Origin: Cellulosimicrobium arenosum
GTDB taxonomy: Bacteria > Actinomycetota > Actinomycetes > Actinomycetales > Cellulomonadaceae
Reading direction: 5' to 3'
Length of the DNA stretch: 64,000 nucleotides
Assembly: GCF_014837295.1 (NCBI RefSeq)
Contig: NZ_JACYHB010000002.1
Span: 186,001-250,000, forward strand
Shown: positions 1 through 7,975 of the stretch, piece after piece
Position numbering within the stretch: position 1 is the stretch's first letter
Layout: every line of letters begins with the position of its first letter
Made by a program: the position numbers and the translations under genes
The notes under the pieces: model-generated
The model's input: only the letters and a program-made list of their open reading frames with translations
The model's database searches: none
Told to the model about the DNA's origin: nothing

Positions 1-161
1 TCCGACGCGCGAAAGCGCGGCGACCCGCCGCGCTGCGACACCGGCGCGGGGAAAGGGCGAGGCCCGTCCGCGTGACGGCGCCGCCACACCGAGACGACGG
101 GCCGGCGCACGTGGGCCAGTTCCGCGACGTCGGGCAGCGAGAGACGCAGGTCGTCGAGCAT
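1..161 (-). CDS. N-terminal part of a helix-turn-helix protein, possibly an N-6 DNA methylase (cut by window edge)
   Basis: Reading leftward from the ATG at 161, an open frame of 53 codons runs off the window. It encodes MLDDLRLSLPDVAELAHV, then RRPVVSVWRRRHADGPRPFP, then SQRGGSPRF. The arrangement LPDVAELAHVxRPVVSVWRRR is a small helix-turn-helix, and the W-RRRHAD-x-P-x-P tail followed by GG-SP-F resembles the DNA-binding start of actinobacterial N-6 adenine DNA methylases and of some AlpA/MerR-type regulators. The rest of the protein lies outside, so the catalytic role is an inference. It is divergent from the small zinc-ribbon gene at 304. Confidence 0.5.
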   Translation of the reverse strand, partial: MLDDLRLSLPDVAELAHVRRPVVSVWRRRHADGPRPFPAPVSQRGGSPRFRAS

Positions 162-203
162 GCGCCGAGACTAGTTGGTAGTCGTCCCGTGCACCTATGA
201 GTT

Positions 204-223
204 GCGATAACCCCTCTTATCGC
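204..223. promoter_or_regulatory. Inverted repeat GCGATAA-N6-TTATCGC
   Basis: Perfect 7-bp arms (GCGATAA and TTATCGC) flank a CCCCTC spacer in the 142-bp gap between the divergent genes starting at 161 and 304. It is A/T-rich in a GC-rich context, which suits a repressor operator. A second hairpin (AGCGGCC/GGCCGCT, 270-288) lies just before the Shine-Dalgarno sequence GGAAGGAG at 291-298 and would fold in the leader RNA. Confidence 0.35.
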
Positions 224-303
224 TTCGCTCATTCGGGCTCCTCCTCTCGCGCTGACACGCTCGTCCTGCAGCGGCCACGAGGGCCGCTCGGGAAGGAGAT
301 CCG

Positions 304-459
304 ATGAGCCACGTCCGGTGCCGCTGCGGGTACGTGTACCCGGTCCTGGACGGCCGGGGACTGTGCCCCGCGTGCGTCTCGCTGACGCCGCCGACCCCGC
401 GAGCCGAGACGGCGGGCGAGGCCGAAGCCCGCCCCGACTCCGAACCCACCACTCCCTGA
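304..459 (+). CDS. 51-residue zinc-ribbon-like small protein
   Basis: ATG at 304 is preceded by a strong ribosome site (GGAAGGAG, 5 nt spacing). The product begins MSHVRCRCGYVYPVLDGRG and continues LCPACVSL, so two cysteine pairs (C6/C8 and C22/C25, CxC and CPxC) make a rubredoxin/zinc-ribbon knuckle. The C-terminal half is a disordered acidic, proline-rich tail. It ends 12 nt before the DUF3892 gene, so the two are probably co-transcribed. The function is unknown. Confidence 0.7.
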   Translation: MSHVRCRCGYVYPVLDGRGLCPACVSLTPPTPRAETAGEAEARPDSEPTTP

Positions 460-471
460 GAGGACATCACG

Positions 472-753
472 ATGCCGTTCATCCGTCAGGTCCGCGTCGC
501 TGAACCAGGCACGCACGCCGAGCACGTGGTCGAGGTCCGCTACTCGACCCTCACCACCGGACGGTTGCGGTCCGCGAGCCGCGAGCAGGTGTACGACGCC
601 GTCCGTGCCGGCACCCGCTTCCGCACCGTCGACGAGGTCACGCACAACCAGGCCGACGTCGTCGCCCGCGTCTCGACCCGCGGCACCCGCTACGTCGCGA
701 CCGTCGCCAACGGCCGTGAGACCGACAACATCCTGCACCTCCCGCGCTACTGA
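472..753 (+). CDS. DUF3892 domain-containing protein
   Basis: A 93-residue protein beginning MPFIRQVRVAEPGTHAEHVV. It has the DUF3892 pattern: an N-terminal strand, then a small helical segment (SREQVYDAVRAG), then VARVSTRGTRYVATVANGRE and a C-terminal LPRY. The gene follows the zinc-ribbon gene by 12 nt and precedes a lipoprotein gene by 23 nt, with a GAGAGGA ribosome site. DUF3892 proteins are small, often next to mobile or DNA-processing genes, and their role is not established. The family call is by pattern recognition only. Confidence 0.7.
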   Translation: MPFIRQVRVAEPGTHAEHVVEVRYSTLTTGRLRSASREQVYDAVRAGTRFRTVDEVTHNQADVVARVSTRGTRYVATVANGRETDNILHLPRY

Positions 754-776
754 CCTCCCCTCCGAAAGGAACAGTC

Positions 777-1535
777 ATGCGTCCTCGCACCTCCCCCCTC
801 GCCGTCCGCCCGACGGCCCGCACCCTCTTGCTCGTCGTCTCCCTGGCCTCCTCGCTCACCGCGTGCAGCATGGTCGGCCAGGACCCGGTCGGCGGCACCG
901 ACACGTCCGGCCCGTCCGCGTCGGCGGAGCCCTCCACCGAGCAGAGCCCGGAGCCCAGCCCCGAACCGAGCCTCATCGGCACCTACGACGAGGGCTACGA
1001 GCTCGGCTACACCCACGGGTCCGGGACGGGAGCGAAGGCGACCCCCGCGTTCCTCACCGAACGGACGGCCGAGTTCCGGCGCGGGTACGACGCCGGATAC
1101 ACCACGGGCAAGGACGAGGCCGACAGCGCCGCGACGAATCCCGTCACGTCGTTCGGCTCGACCATGGAATGGGAGGACGGCCTCGAGCTGACCGTCACGA
1201 ACGACGGACCGTTCACCCCGAGCGAGTGGGCGGCCGTCGGCGACTACCCCACCTACCTCAGCTTCACGTTCACCGTCACGAACGGGACCAGCACCACCTG
1301 GACGTCGTCGGGCAGCACGCAGATCTCGAGCGGCGGCGTCGCCGGCGACGAGGTCTACGACTCGGACCAGGACTACGGAGGCTCCCCCGACGGACCCGTC
1401 CTGCCCGGCCAGTCCATCAGCTGGCAGCAGGGCTTCGGCGTGAACGACCCCGACGACCTCACCATGAGCGCGTCGGTCGACTGGGACCACGTCGAGGTCA
1501 TCTACACCACGGTCGAGGACGCCTGGACCTTCTGA
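777..1535 (+). CDS. Putative secreted lipoprotein
   Basis: 252 residues. The N-terminus has basic residues, a hydrophobic stretch (TLLLVVSLASSL) and a lipobox LTAC with the lipidated cysteine at residue 30, so export and membrane anchoring are expected. A Ser/Thr/Pro/Glu-rich linker (about 31-65) follows. The mature part has two YDxGYxxGYxxG-like repeats (YDEGYELGYTHG and YDAGYTTG) and a beta-rich C-terminal domain (VTNDGPFTPSEW, VTNGTSTTWTSS, LPGQSISWQQGF) like actinobacterial extracellular proteins with DUF4352-type folds. The ribosome site AAAGGA precedes the ATG. The ligand is unknown. Confidence 0.65.
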   Translation: MRPRTSPLAVRPTARTLLLVVSLASSLTACSMVGQDPVGGTDTSGPSASAEPSTEQSPEPSPEPSLIGTYDEGYELGYTHGSGTGAKATPAFLTERTAEFRRGYDAGYTTGKDEADSAATNPVTSFGSTMEWEDGLELTVTNDGPFTPSEWAAVGDYPTYLSFTFTVTNGTSTTWTSSGSTQISSGGVAGDEVYDSDQDYGGSPDGPVLPGQSISWQQGFGVNDPDDLTMSASVDWDHVEVIYTTVEDAWTF

Positions 1536-1688
1536 ACGGCGCACCGAGACGGGAAGGGGTCCATGCCGAAGTTCACCCCGGATCGCTCTGGTTCGGCGGA
1601 CCCGTGGCGTGGAAGGATCCGGCTGCGCACGGCAGAGAACTCGGCTGAGCGACACCGTCTGTCCCTGCGCGCCGCACCGGAGCTGTCG

Positions 1689-2480
1689 ATGAGCGATCTG
1701 TTTCCCCCTCCGTCACCCCCGTCGTCTCCGCGGTCGCCCGGCTCGCTCCTCGCCGGCCCACCGGCTCCACCGATCCCGTCCACGGGCTTCGCCCCGCCTC
1801 ACCAGGTCCGGCCGGACCCGTTCGCCGCACCTGGTGACGTCCCGGCACGCGGGTCGCGGCGGCGGCGCGTGGTGATCGGTGTCGTCGTGGGAGCCGTGGT
1901 CGGCGCGGTCGTCGTGGGCCTGGGACTCGGCCTGAAGTACGCGGTGGACAACGCCGACACGCTGCTCGCCTCCCCGGACGACCTGCCGGACGACGGCTCG
2001 TACGACGACGGGTGGGCGGACGAGGTGTGGTCGGACGCGCTGGGCAGCGGGACTCGCGACGACCCGTGGCCGGTCGGCGCGACGGTCTACGGGGTCGAGT
2101 GGGACGTCGTCCTCGGTGCGCCGCGCGACGCCACCGCGGAGATCCTCGCGGCCGATCCCGCGGCGGGCGCCCCGGTCGCCGGCACCGAGTACTGGGTAGT
2201 GCCGGCCTCGGCGTACTACTGGGGCCCGGGGAACTCCGTGTCGGAGCGCGAGTCCGTCCGGCTCGGGTTCGTCGCCGCGGACGGCACCACGTACACGCAA
2301 CCCTGCGGGGCAGTCCCGGGCGAGCTCGTCACCGAGGGTCGCGTCCCGGTCGACTCGACGCGCGTCGGTTCGTCGTGCGTCGCCGTTCCCGCCGGTGCCG
2401 ACGGCGTGTGGCGCCTGACGATCGGCACGTCGGATCCGGTCTACCTCGCCGATCGGTCCGATGCGTCCGCGCGCTCTTGA
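1689..2480 (+). CDS. Single-pass membrane protein with proline-rich N-terminus
   Basis: 263 residues from the ATG at 1689 (MSDLFPPPSPPSSPRS). An upstream in-frame ATG at 1563 would add 42 residues, but that stretch has many A/T third positions unlike the rest of the gene, so I prefer 1689. The layout is a cytoplasmic proline-rich region, a basic patch SRRRRVV, one membrane helix (IGVVVGAVVGAVVVGLGLGL), an acidic linker, and an extracellular beta-rich domain containing two cysteines (C in TYTQPCGAV and SSCVAV). It resembles other actinobacterial surface proteins of unknown role. Confidence 0.6.
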   Translation: MSDLFPPPSPPSSPRSPGSLLAGPPAPPIPSTGFAPPHQVRPDPFAAPGDVPARGSRRRRVVIGVVVGAVVGAVVVGLGLGLKYAVDNADTLLASPDDLPDDGSYDDGWADEVWSDALGSGTRDDPWPVGATVYGVEWDVVLGAPRDATAEILAADPAAGAPVAGTEYWVVPASAYYWGPGNSVSERESVRLGFVAADGTTYTQPCGAVPGELVTEGRVPVDSTRVGSSCVAVPAGADGVWRLTIGTSDPVYLADRSDASARS

Positions 2481-2624
2481 GCCCTCCAGGATCGACCTGG
2501 TCGTCCCGGCGTTACACCGTCTCACCATGTCAGACGCGCCTTCCGTGGTGTGGACACGACGCCTAGCCTGAGCGGTGGACAGGACTACCTGCACTCAGAG
2601 CAGGCACGACGACGGAGGACTCCC

Positions 2625-3536
2625 ATGCCCGCACCGCTCGACACCACCGAGAAGATCACGCAGTACGCCCACCCGGACCGCCTGGTGAGCACCGACTGGC
2701 TGGCGGAGCACCTGGGCCAGCAGGGCATCGTCGTCGTCGAGTCGGACGAGGACGTGCTGCTCTACGAGACGGGCCACATCCCGGGCGCGGTGAAGATCGA
2801 CTGGCACACGGACCTCAACGACCCGGACACGCGCGACTACATCGACGGCAAGGAGTTCGCGCAGCTCCTGGGCAGCAAAGGCATCGGCCGCGACACGACG
2901 CTCGTCGTCTACGGCGACAAGAACAACTGGTGGGCCGCGTACGCCGCGTGGGTCTTCACGCTGTTCGGCCACGAGGACGTGCGCCTGCTCGACGGCGGCC
3001 GCGGCAAGTGGATCGCCGAGGGCCGCGAGACGACGACGGACGTGCCGGCGCCGGACACCGTGGAGTACCCGGTCGTCGAGCGCGACGACGTCACGATCCG
3101 CGCGTTCAAGGAGGACGTCCTCGCACACGTCGGCAACGGCCCGCTCGTCGACATCCGCTCGCCGCAGGAGTTCACGGGCGAGCGGCTGCACATCCCGGAC
3201 TACCCGGAGGAGGGCGTGCTGCGCGGCGGCCACATCCCGACGGCGCGCAACGTCCCGTGGGCGACCGCGGTCGCCGAGGACGGCACGTACAAGTCCCGCG
3301 AGCAGCTCGAGGCGATCTACCAGGAGGGCGGCCTCGGCCTGGCCTCCGACGACGAGGTCGTCACCTACTGCCGCATCGGCGAGCGCTCGAGCCACACCTG
3401 GTTCGCCCTGACGTACCTGCTGGGCTTCGACAAGGTCCGCAACTACGACGGCTCGTGGACCGAGTGGGGCAACGCCGTGCGTGTCCCGATCGCCAAGGGC
3501 ACCGAGCCCGGCGAGGCCCCCGCCTCGCTCGCCTGA
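2625..3536 (+). CDS. Sulfurtransferase with two rhodanese domains (thiosulfate/3-mercaptopyruvate type)
   Basis: 303 residues from the ATG at 2625, which has a GGAGGA ribosome site. Two rhodanese domains lie in tandem (about 20-135 and 155-295). The N-terminal domain is catalytically inactive. The C-terminal one has the active loop CRIGERSS with the sulfur-carrying cysteine at 249. The sequence matches mycobacterial CysA2-type enzymes ([30 protein letters not shown]). It moves sulfane sulfur from thiosulfate or mercaptopyruvate to acceptors such as cyanide or thiols. A SufE gene follows after a terminator hairpin, so a shared sulfur-relay role is plausible but not shown. Confidence 0.92.
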   Translation: MPAPLDTTEKITQYAHPDRLVSTDWLAEHLGQQGIVVVESDEDVLLYETGHIPGAVKIDWHTDLNDPDTRDYIDGKEFAQLLGSKGIGRDTTLVVYGDKNNWWAAYAAWVFTLFGHEDVRLLDGGRGKWIAEGRETTTDVPAPDTVEYPVVERDDVTIRAFKEDVLAHVGNGPLVDIRSPQEFTGERLHIPDYPEEGVLRGGHIPTARNVPWATAVAEDGTYKSREQLEAIYQEGGLGLASDDEVVTYCRIGERSSHTWFALTYLLGFDKVRNYDGSWTEWGNAVRVPIAKGTEPGEAPASLA

Positions 3537-3552
3537 GCACATCGCACGCTGC

Positions 3553-3601
3553 CCGACGGCGCGTGGCCGAGCCTCCCCGCGGGCTCGCCACGCGCCGTCG
3601 G
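3553..3601 (+). terminator. Hairpin terminator after the sulfurtransferase
   Basis: A 19-20-bp stem starting 17 nt after the stop codon: CCGACGGCGCGTGGC plus C plus GAGC on the left, GCTCGCCACGCGCCGTCGG on the right, with a single bulged C and a 10-nt loop. No T-run follows, as is usual in actinobacteria. The rest of the gap to 3736 shows no coding signal. Confidence 0.75.
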
Positions 3602-3736
3602 CGTCTGCACGGTCGGAGCGGACTCCGTGCCAGCGGCGCGACATGCATCAGCTCGCAGCTCCTCCGGCACCCCGCGCCCGTCCCGCGGGGTGGAACCGGC
3701 TGTCGCCGTCCCTCCCACGGGTGCGAGGATCGGAGC

Positions 3737-4210
3737 ATGAGCACGACGACCGACCCGTCCGGCGACCCGGTGGCCGAGCTGCCCGCGTCCCTCGCCGAGA
3801 TCCGCGACGAGTTCCTCGCGGTCCCCGAGCGCGAGCGCCTCCAGCTCCTGCTCGAGTTCGCCAACGAGCTGCCCGACCTCCCCGAGCGGTACGCGAGCGC
3901 GCCCGGCATGCTCGAGCGCGTCGAGGAGTGCCAGTCCCCCGTGCGAGCGTTCGCGGAGGTCGACGGCGAGAGCGTCGTGCACTTCTACGCGACAGCCCCG
4001 GCGGAAGCCCCGACGACGCGTGGCTTCGCCTCGATCCTCGCGCAGGGCGTGTCGGGCCTGACCGCACAGCAGGTGCTCGACATCCCGGACGAGTTCCCCC
4101 TGCAGATCGGCCTGACACGCGCGATCAGCCCGCTGCGCCTCAACGGCATGAGCGGCATGCTCACGCGCGCCAAGCGCCAGATCCGCGAACAGCTGGCCAC
4201 CCACCCCTAG
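3737..4210 (+). CDS. sufE: SufE family Fe-S assembly sulfur acceptor
   Basis: 157 residues from the ATG at 3737. SufE accepts persulfide sulfur from the cysteine desulfurase SufS and passes it to the SufBCD scaffold. The signature RVEECQSPVRAF has the acceptor cysteine at 65, and FYATAPAEAPTTRGFASILAQG and the C-terminal LNGMSGMLTRAKRQI match the family. The length is slightly above the usual 140-145 because of an N-terminal extension. In actinobacteria stand-alone sufE next to a rhodanese-type sulfurtransferase gene is common, as here. Confidence 0.9.
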   Translation: MSTTTDPSGDPVAELPASLAEIRDEFLAVPERERLQLLLEFANELPDLPERYASAPGMLERVEECQSPVRAFAEVDGESVVHFYATAPAEAPTTRGFASILAQGVSGLTAQQVLDIPDEFPLQIGLTRAISPLRLNGMSGMLTRAKRQIREQLATHP

Positions 4211-4223
4211 CCTCACCCCCGCC

Positions 4224-4283
4224 GCCGACCATGCCGTGAAGTCCCGTCGTGGCCCTGCGACGGGCTACCGACGCATGGTCGGC
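4224..4283. terminator. Nested bidirectional terminator between sufE and the DUF3175 gene
   Basis: An outer 10-bp inverted repeat (GCCGACCATG at 4224-4233, CATGGTCGGC at 4274-4283) encloses an inner 7-bp one (CCCGTCG at 4243-4249, CGACGGG at 4258-4264). It fills the 90-bp space between two convergent genes, so it can serve both strands. Confidence 0.65.
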
Positions 4284-4300
4284 GAGCAGGAAGCGCATGG

Positions 4301-4594
4301 TCAGTTCCGGCCGAACAGCGTCCGCAGCTCGTCCTTCGCCCGCTCGAGCACGTCGAGCTGCTGCTGCGGCAGGTTCTTTCCCGCGCGGTTGACGTAGAAC
4401 GTCAGCATCGACATCGCGGACTGGTACGGCGTGCCCTTGCGGCGGCCGCTGGACTCCGCGGACTCCTTGAGCGACGCCGCGATGCGCGCCGGGTCGTCCC
4501 ACGTGAACACGTCGTCCTCGAGGTCGAGCGCGTCGGAGTGCTCCGTCACGTCCTGCGACCACCGCTCTCCGGTTTCGTCCTGCTTCTCGGCCAT
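4301..4594 (-). CDS. DUF3175 domain-containing protein
   Basis: 97 residues from the ATG at 4594 (MAEKQDETGERWSQDV). The family pattern is clear: SDALDLEDDVFTWDDPARIA, then SLKESAESSGRRKG, then SAMSMLTFYVNRAGKNL and ERAKDELRTLFGR. DUF3175 is a small helical family of unknown function found in many soil bacteria. The upstream sequence has TAGCGT ending 7 nt before the ATG and no Shine-Dalgarno sequence, so a leaderless transcript is likely. Confidence 0.8.
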   Translation of the reverse strand: MAEKQDETGERWSQDVTEHSDALDLEDDVFTWDDPARIAASLKESAESSGRRKGTPYQSAMSMLTFYVNRAGKNLPQQQLDVLERAKDELRTLFGRN

Positions 4595-4683
4595 AGGTTC
4601 GACGCTAGGTCGCCCACCCGCCGCTCGCACATCCCAGACCCCCGCCGTCGAACACGTCATGGGGGTCGTCCACGCGGCCAGAA

Positions 4684-4705
4684 CGACCTTCAGGTCGTGC
4701 TCGAC
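4684..4705. repeat. Copy 1 of a dispersed 22-bp hairpin-forming motif
   Basis: The core CGACCTTCAGGTCGTG recurs at 54148-54169 in inverse orientation with 21 of 22 positions identical over the full motif, which ends GCTCGAC. Here it lies 3 nt after the stop of the transporter gene and contains ACGACC-TTCA-GGTCGT, so it can act as a short terminator hairpin. Two copies 49 kb apart suggest a dispersed intergenic repeat. Confidence 0.5.
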
Positions 4706-4708
4706 GGG

Positions 4709-5698
4709 TCAGGGGCGGAGGGCCAGGCGGCGGGCCAGCAGTGCGCAGACGACCAGCTGGAGCTGGTGGAAGACGATCACCGGGACGGCGATCACTCCCG
4801 CTGCCGCGACCGGGAAGAGCACGCTCGCCATCGGCAGACCCGTGGCCAGCGACTTCTTGGAGCCGCACATGAGCAGGGCGATGCGGTCCTCGGTGGACAG
4901 CCGCAGCGCCGCGCCGCCCCACCACGTGATCGCGAGCATCGCCGCGAGCAGCACGACGCTCACGCCCAGCAGCGCGACCAGCCCCCACCCGGAGACGGTC
5001 GACCACACGCCGGCCGACGTCGCAGCCGCCACGGCGCTGAACACCACGACCAGGATCGTCCCGCGGTCCACGCCGAGGGTGAGCCAGCGGCGGGCACGTA
5101 CCCGGTCGCCCACCCAGGGTTGCAGCAGCTGCCCGACGACGAACGGCACCAGCAGCTGCAGCAGCACGGTCTGCAACCCGTCCAGGCCGTGCGCCGCACC
5201 GTCCGACGCGCTCGCGCCGGCGGCGTCGGTCATGAGCCACAGCACGAGCAGCGGCGTGATGACCATGCCGAGCACGTTCGAGACCGTCGCCCCGCAGATC
5301 GCTCCGGCGACGTTGCCGCGCGCGACGGAGGTGAACGCGACGGACGACTGCACCGTCGAGGGCAGCAGCGAGAGATAGAGGAGCCCGGCGGCGAGCGGTG
5401 CCCCGACGAGCGGAGTCGCCGCCCACGCCACGACGAGACCGAGCACCGGGAAGACGACGTACGTCGACGCCAGGATCCCGCCCTGCAGGCGCACGTTGCG
5501 CAGACCTGCCCACACCTCCCGGGTCGACAGCCGCATGCCGTAGACGAGGAAGAGGATCGTGACCGCGACGTCCGCGACGACGTCGACGGCCCGCTGCACC
5601 TCCGGCCCCACGGGCACCACGAGGCCCAGCACCAGCACCCCGAGGAGGGTGAGCACGAACGGGTCCACCCACCGACTCAGCACAGCACGCACGGGCAC
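4709..5698 (-). CDS. Bile acid:sodium symporter family (SBF/YfeH-like) transporter
   Basis: 329 residues with nine to ten hydrophobic segments. The start MPVRAVLSRWVDPFVLTLLG and the following LVVPVGPEVQRAVDVVADVAV, GLLYLSLLPSTVQSSVAF and GNVAGAICGATVSN are typical of the YfeH/SBF_like group in the BASS superfamily. Known members move anionic organic solutes with Na+; the substrate here is unknown. The start is a GTG at 5698. It lies 55 nt downstream of the zinc-ribbon gene in the same direction. Confidence 0.82.
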   Translation of the reverse strand: MPVRAVLSRWVDPFVLTLLGVLVLGLVVPVGPEVQRAVDVVADVAVTILFLVYGMRLSTREVWAGLRNVRLQGGILASTYVVFPVLGLVVAWAATPLVGAPLAAGLLYLSLLPSTVQSSVAFTSVARGNVAGAICGATVSNVLGMVITPLLVLWLMTDAAGASASDGAAHGLDGLQTVLLQLLVPFVVGQLLQPWVGDRVRARRWLTLGVDRGTILVVVFSAVAAATSAGVWSTVSGWGLVALLGVSVVLLAAMLAITWWGGAALRLSTEDRIALLMCGSKKSLATGLPMASVLFPVAAAGVIAVPVIVFHQLQLVVCALLARRLALRP

Positions 5699-5753
5699 CG
5701 AGTCTAGGTGTGCCGGGCGCTCGACCCGCCCGTCGTCCAGAACCCGCCGTCAC

Positions 5754-6665
5754 TCAGAAGTCGAAGAGGTCCTCGAGCCAGGACTCCTTCTTCTTGCGCT
5801 TGCGGTAGCGCGGGTCGTCGCGGCCGTCGTACCGCCGGTCACGATCGTCGTAGCGCCTGTCCCGGTCGTCCGAGCGCCGGTCCCGGTCGTCGTAGCGCCG
5901 GTCGCGGCCGTCCCCGGGCCGTTCCCGCTCCCTGTCGCCCCGCGGCGTGCCGTAGTCAGCGGGCGGTGTCGGCGGGTACGACGTCGGAGTGCTCGGCACC
6001 GGCGCCGGCGTGACGGGCACACCAGCCTCAGCCGCGATCTCCGCCTCGAGCGACCGGTCGATGATCTTGTCGAGCTCGCCGCGGTCGAGCCACACCCCGC
6101 GACAGGCCGGGCAGTAGTCGATCTCGACACCCTTGCGCTCGGCCATGACGAGCAGGTTCTGGTCGATCGGGCACAGCATGCGGTCCTCCGGCGGTCGGCG
6201 ATCGGGATTCGGTCTGCCCAACGCACCGCGGGACGAGGAGGTTCCAGCGCCGGAGCCCGTCCCGCGCTCCCCCGGGCTCCCCGCGTGGGCCGTGGCGACC
6301 TCACGCCCCTCGATCTGCTCCCGCAGCTCCTCGACCTGGTGCACGTCGCCGTCGAGCCCGGCGAGGGCCTCGGCGACGAGGTCGAGGGAGTCGGCGCGGT
6401 CGAGGTACCGGGTGGCCGCGCGGCCGTCGTGCAGGGCGAGGGCGAGCTCCGCCCGCAGCACCAGCGCACGGAACCGCAGCGGTTCCGAGACGGTCCTGGT
6501 GCGCACGCCCTCCGCGTCGAACGCACGGTCGAGCACCCGGGACGCGCCCGCCGCGTCCCCCGCGCCGCGCAGGATCCGCGCGTGCTCGACGGCGCGGGCG
6601 AGGTCGGGTGGCACCTCGACCCTGCGTCGGGGCAGGGTTCGCCCGAACGTCTCCGGTCTGGTCAC
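5754..6665 (-). CDS. TFIIB-type zinc-ribbon protein with N-terminal helical extension
   Basis: 303 residues from the GTG at 6665, which has a GGGAGG ribosome site. Residues 1-130 form a helical, TPR-like region. The zinc ribbon starts at MLCPIDQNLLVMAERKG and continues CPACRGVWLDRGELDKII, giving a Cx2-type knuckle pair. After a Pro/Thr linker comes a highly charged tail with four YDDRDRR-type heptads and a final KKKESWLEDLFDF. Stand-alone zf-TFIIB proteins normally start at the MLCPID position; a GGAGGA sequence lies 4 nt before that codon (ATG at 6179). A second, 141-residue product from an internal start is therefore likely. The function is unknown. Confidence 0.7.
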   Translation of the reverse strand: MTRPETFGRTLPRRRVEVPPDLARAVEHARILRGAGDAAGASRVLDRAFDAEGVRTRTVSEPLRFRALVLRAELALALHDGRAATRYLDRADSLDLVAEALAGLDGDVHQVEELREQIEGREVATAHAGSPGERGTGSGAGTSSSRGALGRPNPDRRPPEDRMLCPIDQNLLVMAERKGVEIDYCPACRGVWLDRGELDKIIDRSLEAEIAAEAGVPVTPAPVPSTPTSYPPTPPADYGTPRGDRERERPGDGRDRRYDDRDRRSDDRDRRYDDRDRRYDGRDDPRYRKRKKKESWLEDLFDF

Positions 6666-6747
6666 CTGCACCTCCCGAGCAGCCCCCTGCCACGTCCCGA
6701 CCACCCTAACCCCGACGTACCAGGGCGACACGGACATCTAGCCTCGG

Positions 6748-6835
6748 TGCCTGCTCGGTGCCTGCTCGGTGCCTGCTCGGTGCCTGCTCGGTGCCTGCTC
6801 GGTGCCTGCTCGGTGCCTGCTCGGTGCCTGCTCGG
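6748..6835. repeat. Eight perfect tandem copies of an 11-bp unit
   Basis: The unit TGCCTGCTCGG (CCGAGCAGGCA on the other strand) is repeated eight times without a mismatch, with partial units on both sides. It starts 9 nt past the stop codon of the sugar kinase and so lies in that gene's 3' untranslated region. The 11-bp period is not a multiple of three, so it is not a coding repeat. Perfect identity suggests recent expansion by slippage, making copy number likely to vary between strains. Confidence 0.9.
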
Positions 6836-6844
6836 TGCCAGAGG

Positions 6845-7972
6845 TCAGCGCTGGACGCGCGCGCTGCCTCCCGAGGCGAGCTTGCGGACCTCGGCGAGCG
6901 ACGCGGTCGACGTGTCTCCCGGTGTGGTCATCGCAAACGCGCCGTGCGCGGCCCCGTACTCGACGGCCTCGGCGATCGAGCCGAGCTCCATGAGCCCGTA
7001 CGCCAGACCGGACGCGAACGAGTCGCCACCGCCGACGCGGTCGAGGATCTCGAGGCCGGGGCGGTGCGTGGCCTCGGCGAAGCCCTGCACGCGCGACCAG
7101 GCGATGGCGCCCCAGTCGTTGACGGTGGCCGTCTTGACGCCGCGCAGCGTCGTCGCGATCACCTGGAAGTTCGGGTACTCCTGCGCGGCGCGCTCGATCA
7201 TCGCGCGGAACGCACCGGTGTCCAGGTCCGTCAACGACTCGTCCACGCCCTCGACCTCGAAGCCGAGGCTCGCCGTGAAGTCCTCCTCGTTGCCGATCAT
7301 CACGTCGACGTACTGCGCGAGCCGGCGGTTGACCTCCTGCGCGCGCTCGACCCCGCCGATGCCCTGCCACAGCGAGGGCCGGTAGTTGAGGTCGTAGGAC
7401 ACGATCGTGCCGTGGCGGCGGGCCGCGGCCATCGCCGCCTCGGCGACGTCGGCGGACGACTCCGAGAGCGCCGCGAAGATGCCGCCCGTGTGGAGCCACC
7501 GCACCCCGCGGGAGAACAGCGCGTCCCAGTCGACGTCGTCGGGCCGCAGCTGGCTGATCGCGGTGTTCCCGCGGTCCGAGACGCCGACGGCACCCCGGAC
7601 GCCGAACCCGCGCTCGGTGAAGTTCAGCCCGTTGCGCACCGACCGGCCGATGCCGTCGTACGAGCGCCACACGACGTGGCTCGTGTCGAGCCCGCCGGTG
7701 AGCATGAGGTCCTCGACGAGCCGGCCGACCTCGTTGTCCGCGAGCGCCGTGACGACGGCGCCGCGCAGGCCGAAGCAACGGCGCAGCCCGCGCGCGACGT
7801 TGTACTCGCCGCCGCCCTCCCACGCGTCGAACGAGCGCGCGGTCTTGATGCGGCGCTCGCCCGGGTCGAGGCGCAGCATGACCTCGCCGAGCGCGACGAC
7901 GTCGTAGGCGCACTCGTCGGCCGGGCGCAGGGACAGGGGTGCGGCGGTCGTCGGGCTGGACGGCTGTGTCAC
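6845..7972 (-). CDS. kdgK: 2-keto-3-deoxygluconate kinase (PfkB family)
   Basis: 375 residues. A PfkB-family ribokinase fold with FDAWEGGGEYNVARGLRR near the N-terminus, DLNYRP at 194-199, NEED at 228-231 and the catalytic signature DRVGGGDSFASG with the base Asp at 317. It phosphorylates 2-keto-3-deoxygluconate with ATP to give KDPG. The KDPG aldolase gene is directly upstream, 3 nt away, and an IclR regulator is divergent. Together these make a hexuronate/KDG catabolic unit. The N-terminal 20 residues are a variable extension. Confidence 0.92.
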   Translation of the reverse strand: MTQPSSPTTAAPLSLRPADECAYDVVALGEVMLRLDPGERRIKTARSFDAWEGGGEYNVARGLRRCFGLRGAVVTALADNEVGRLVEDLMLTGGLDTSHVVWRSYDGIGRSVRNGLNFTERGFGVRGAVGVSDRGNTAISQLRPDDVDWDALFSRGVRWLHTGGIFAALSESSADVAEAAMAAARRHGTIVSYDLNYRPSLWQGIGGVERAQEVNRRLAQYVDVMIGNEEDFTASLGFEVEGVDESLTDLDTGAFRAMIERAAQEYPNFQVIATTLRGVKTATVNDWGAIAWSRVQGFAEATHRPGLEILDRVGGGDSFASGLAYGLMELGSIAEAVEYGAAHGAFAMTTPGDTSTASLAEVRKLASGGSARVQR

Positions 7973-7975
7973 GGG

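Noticed and set aside
1563-1688. Upstream start for the proline-rich membrane protein
   Set aside because: Third codon positions in this stretch are much less G/C-rich than in the gene body, and the ATG at 1689 gives the usual architecture.
6748-6835. Possible CRISPR array
   Set aside because: The 11-bp units abut directly with no spacers, and no cas genes are present.
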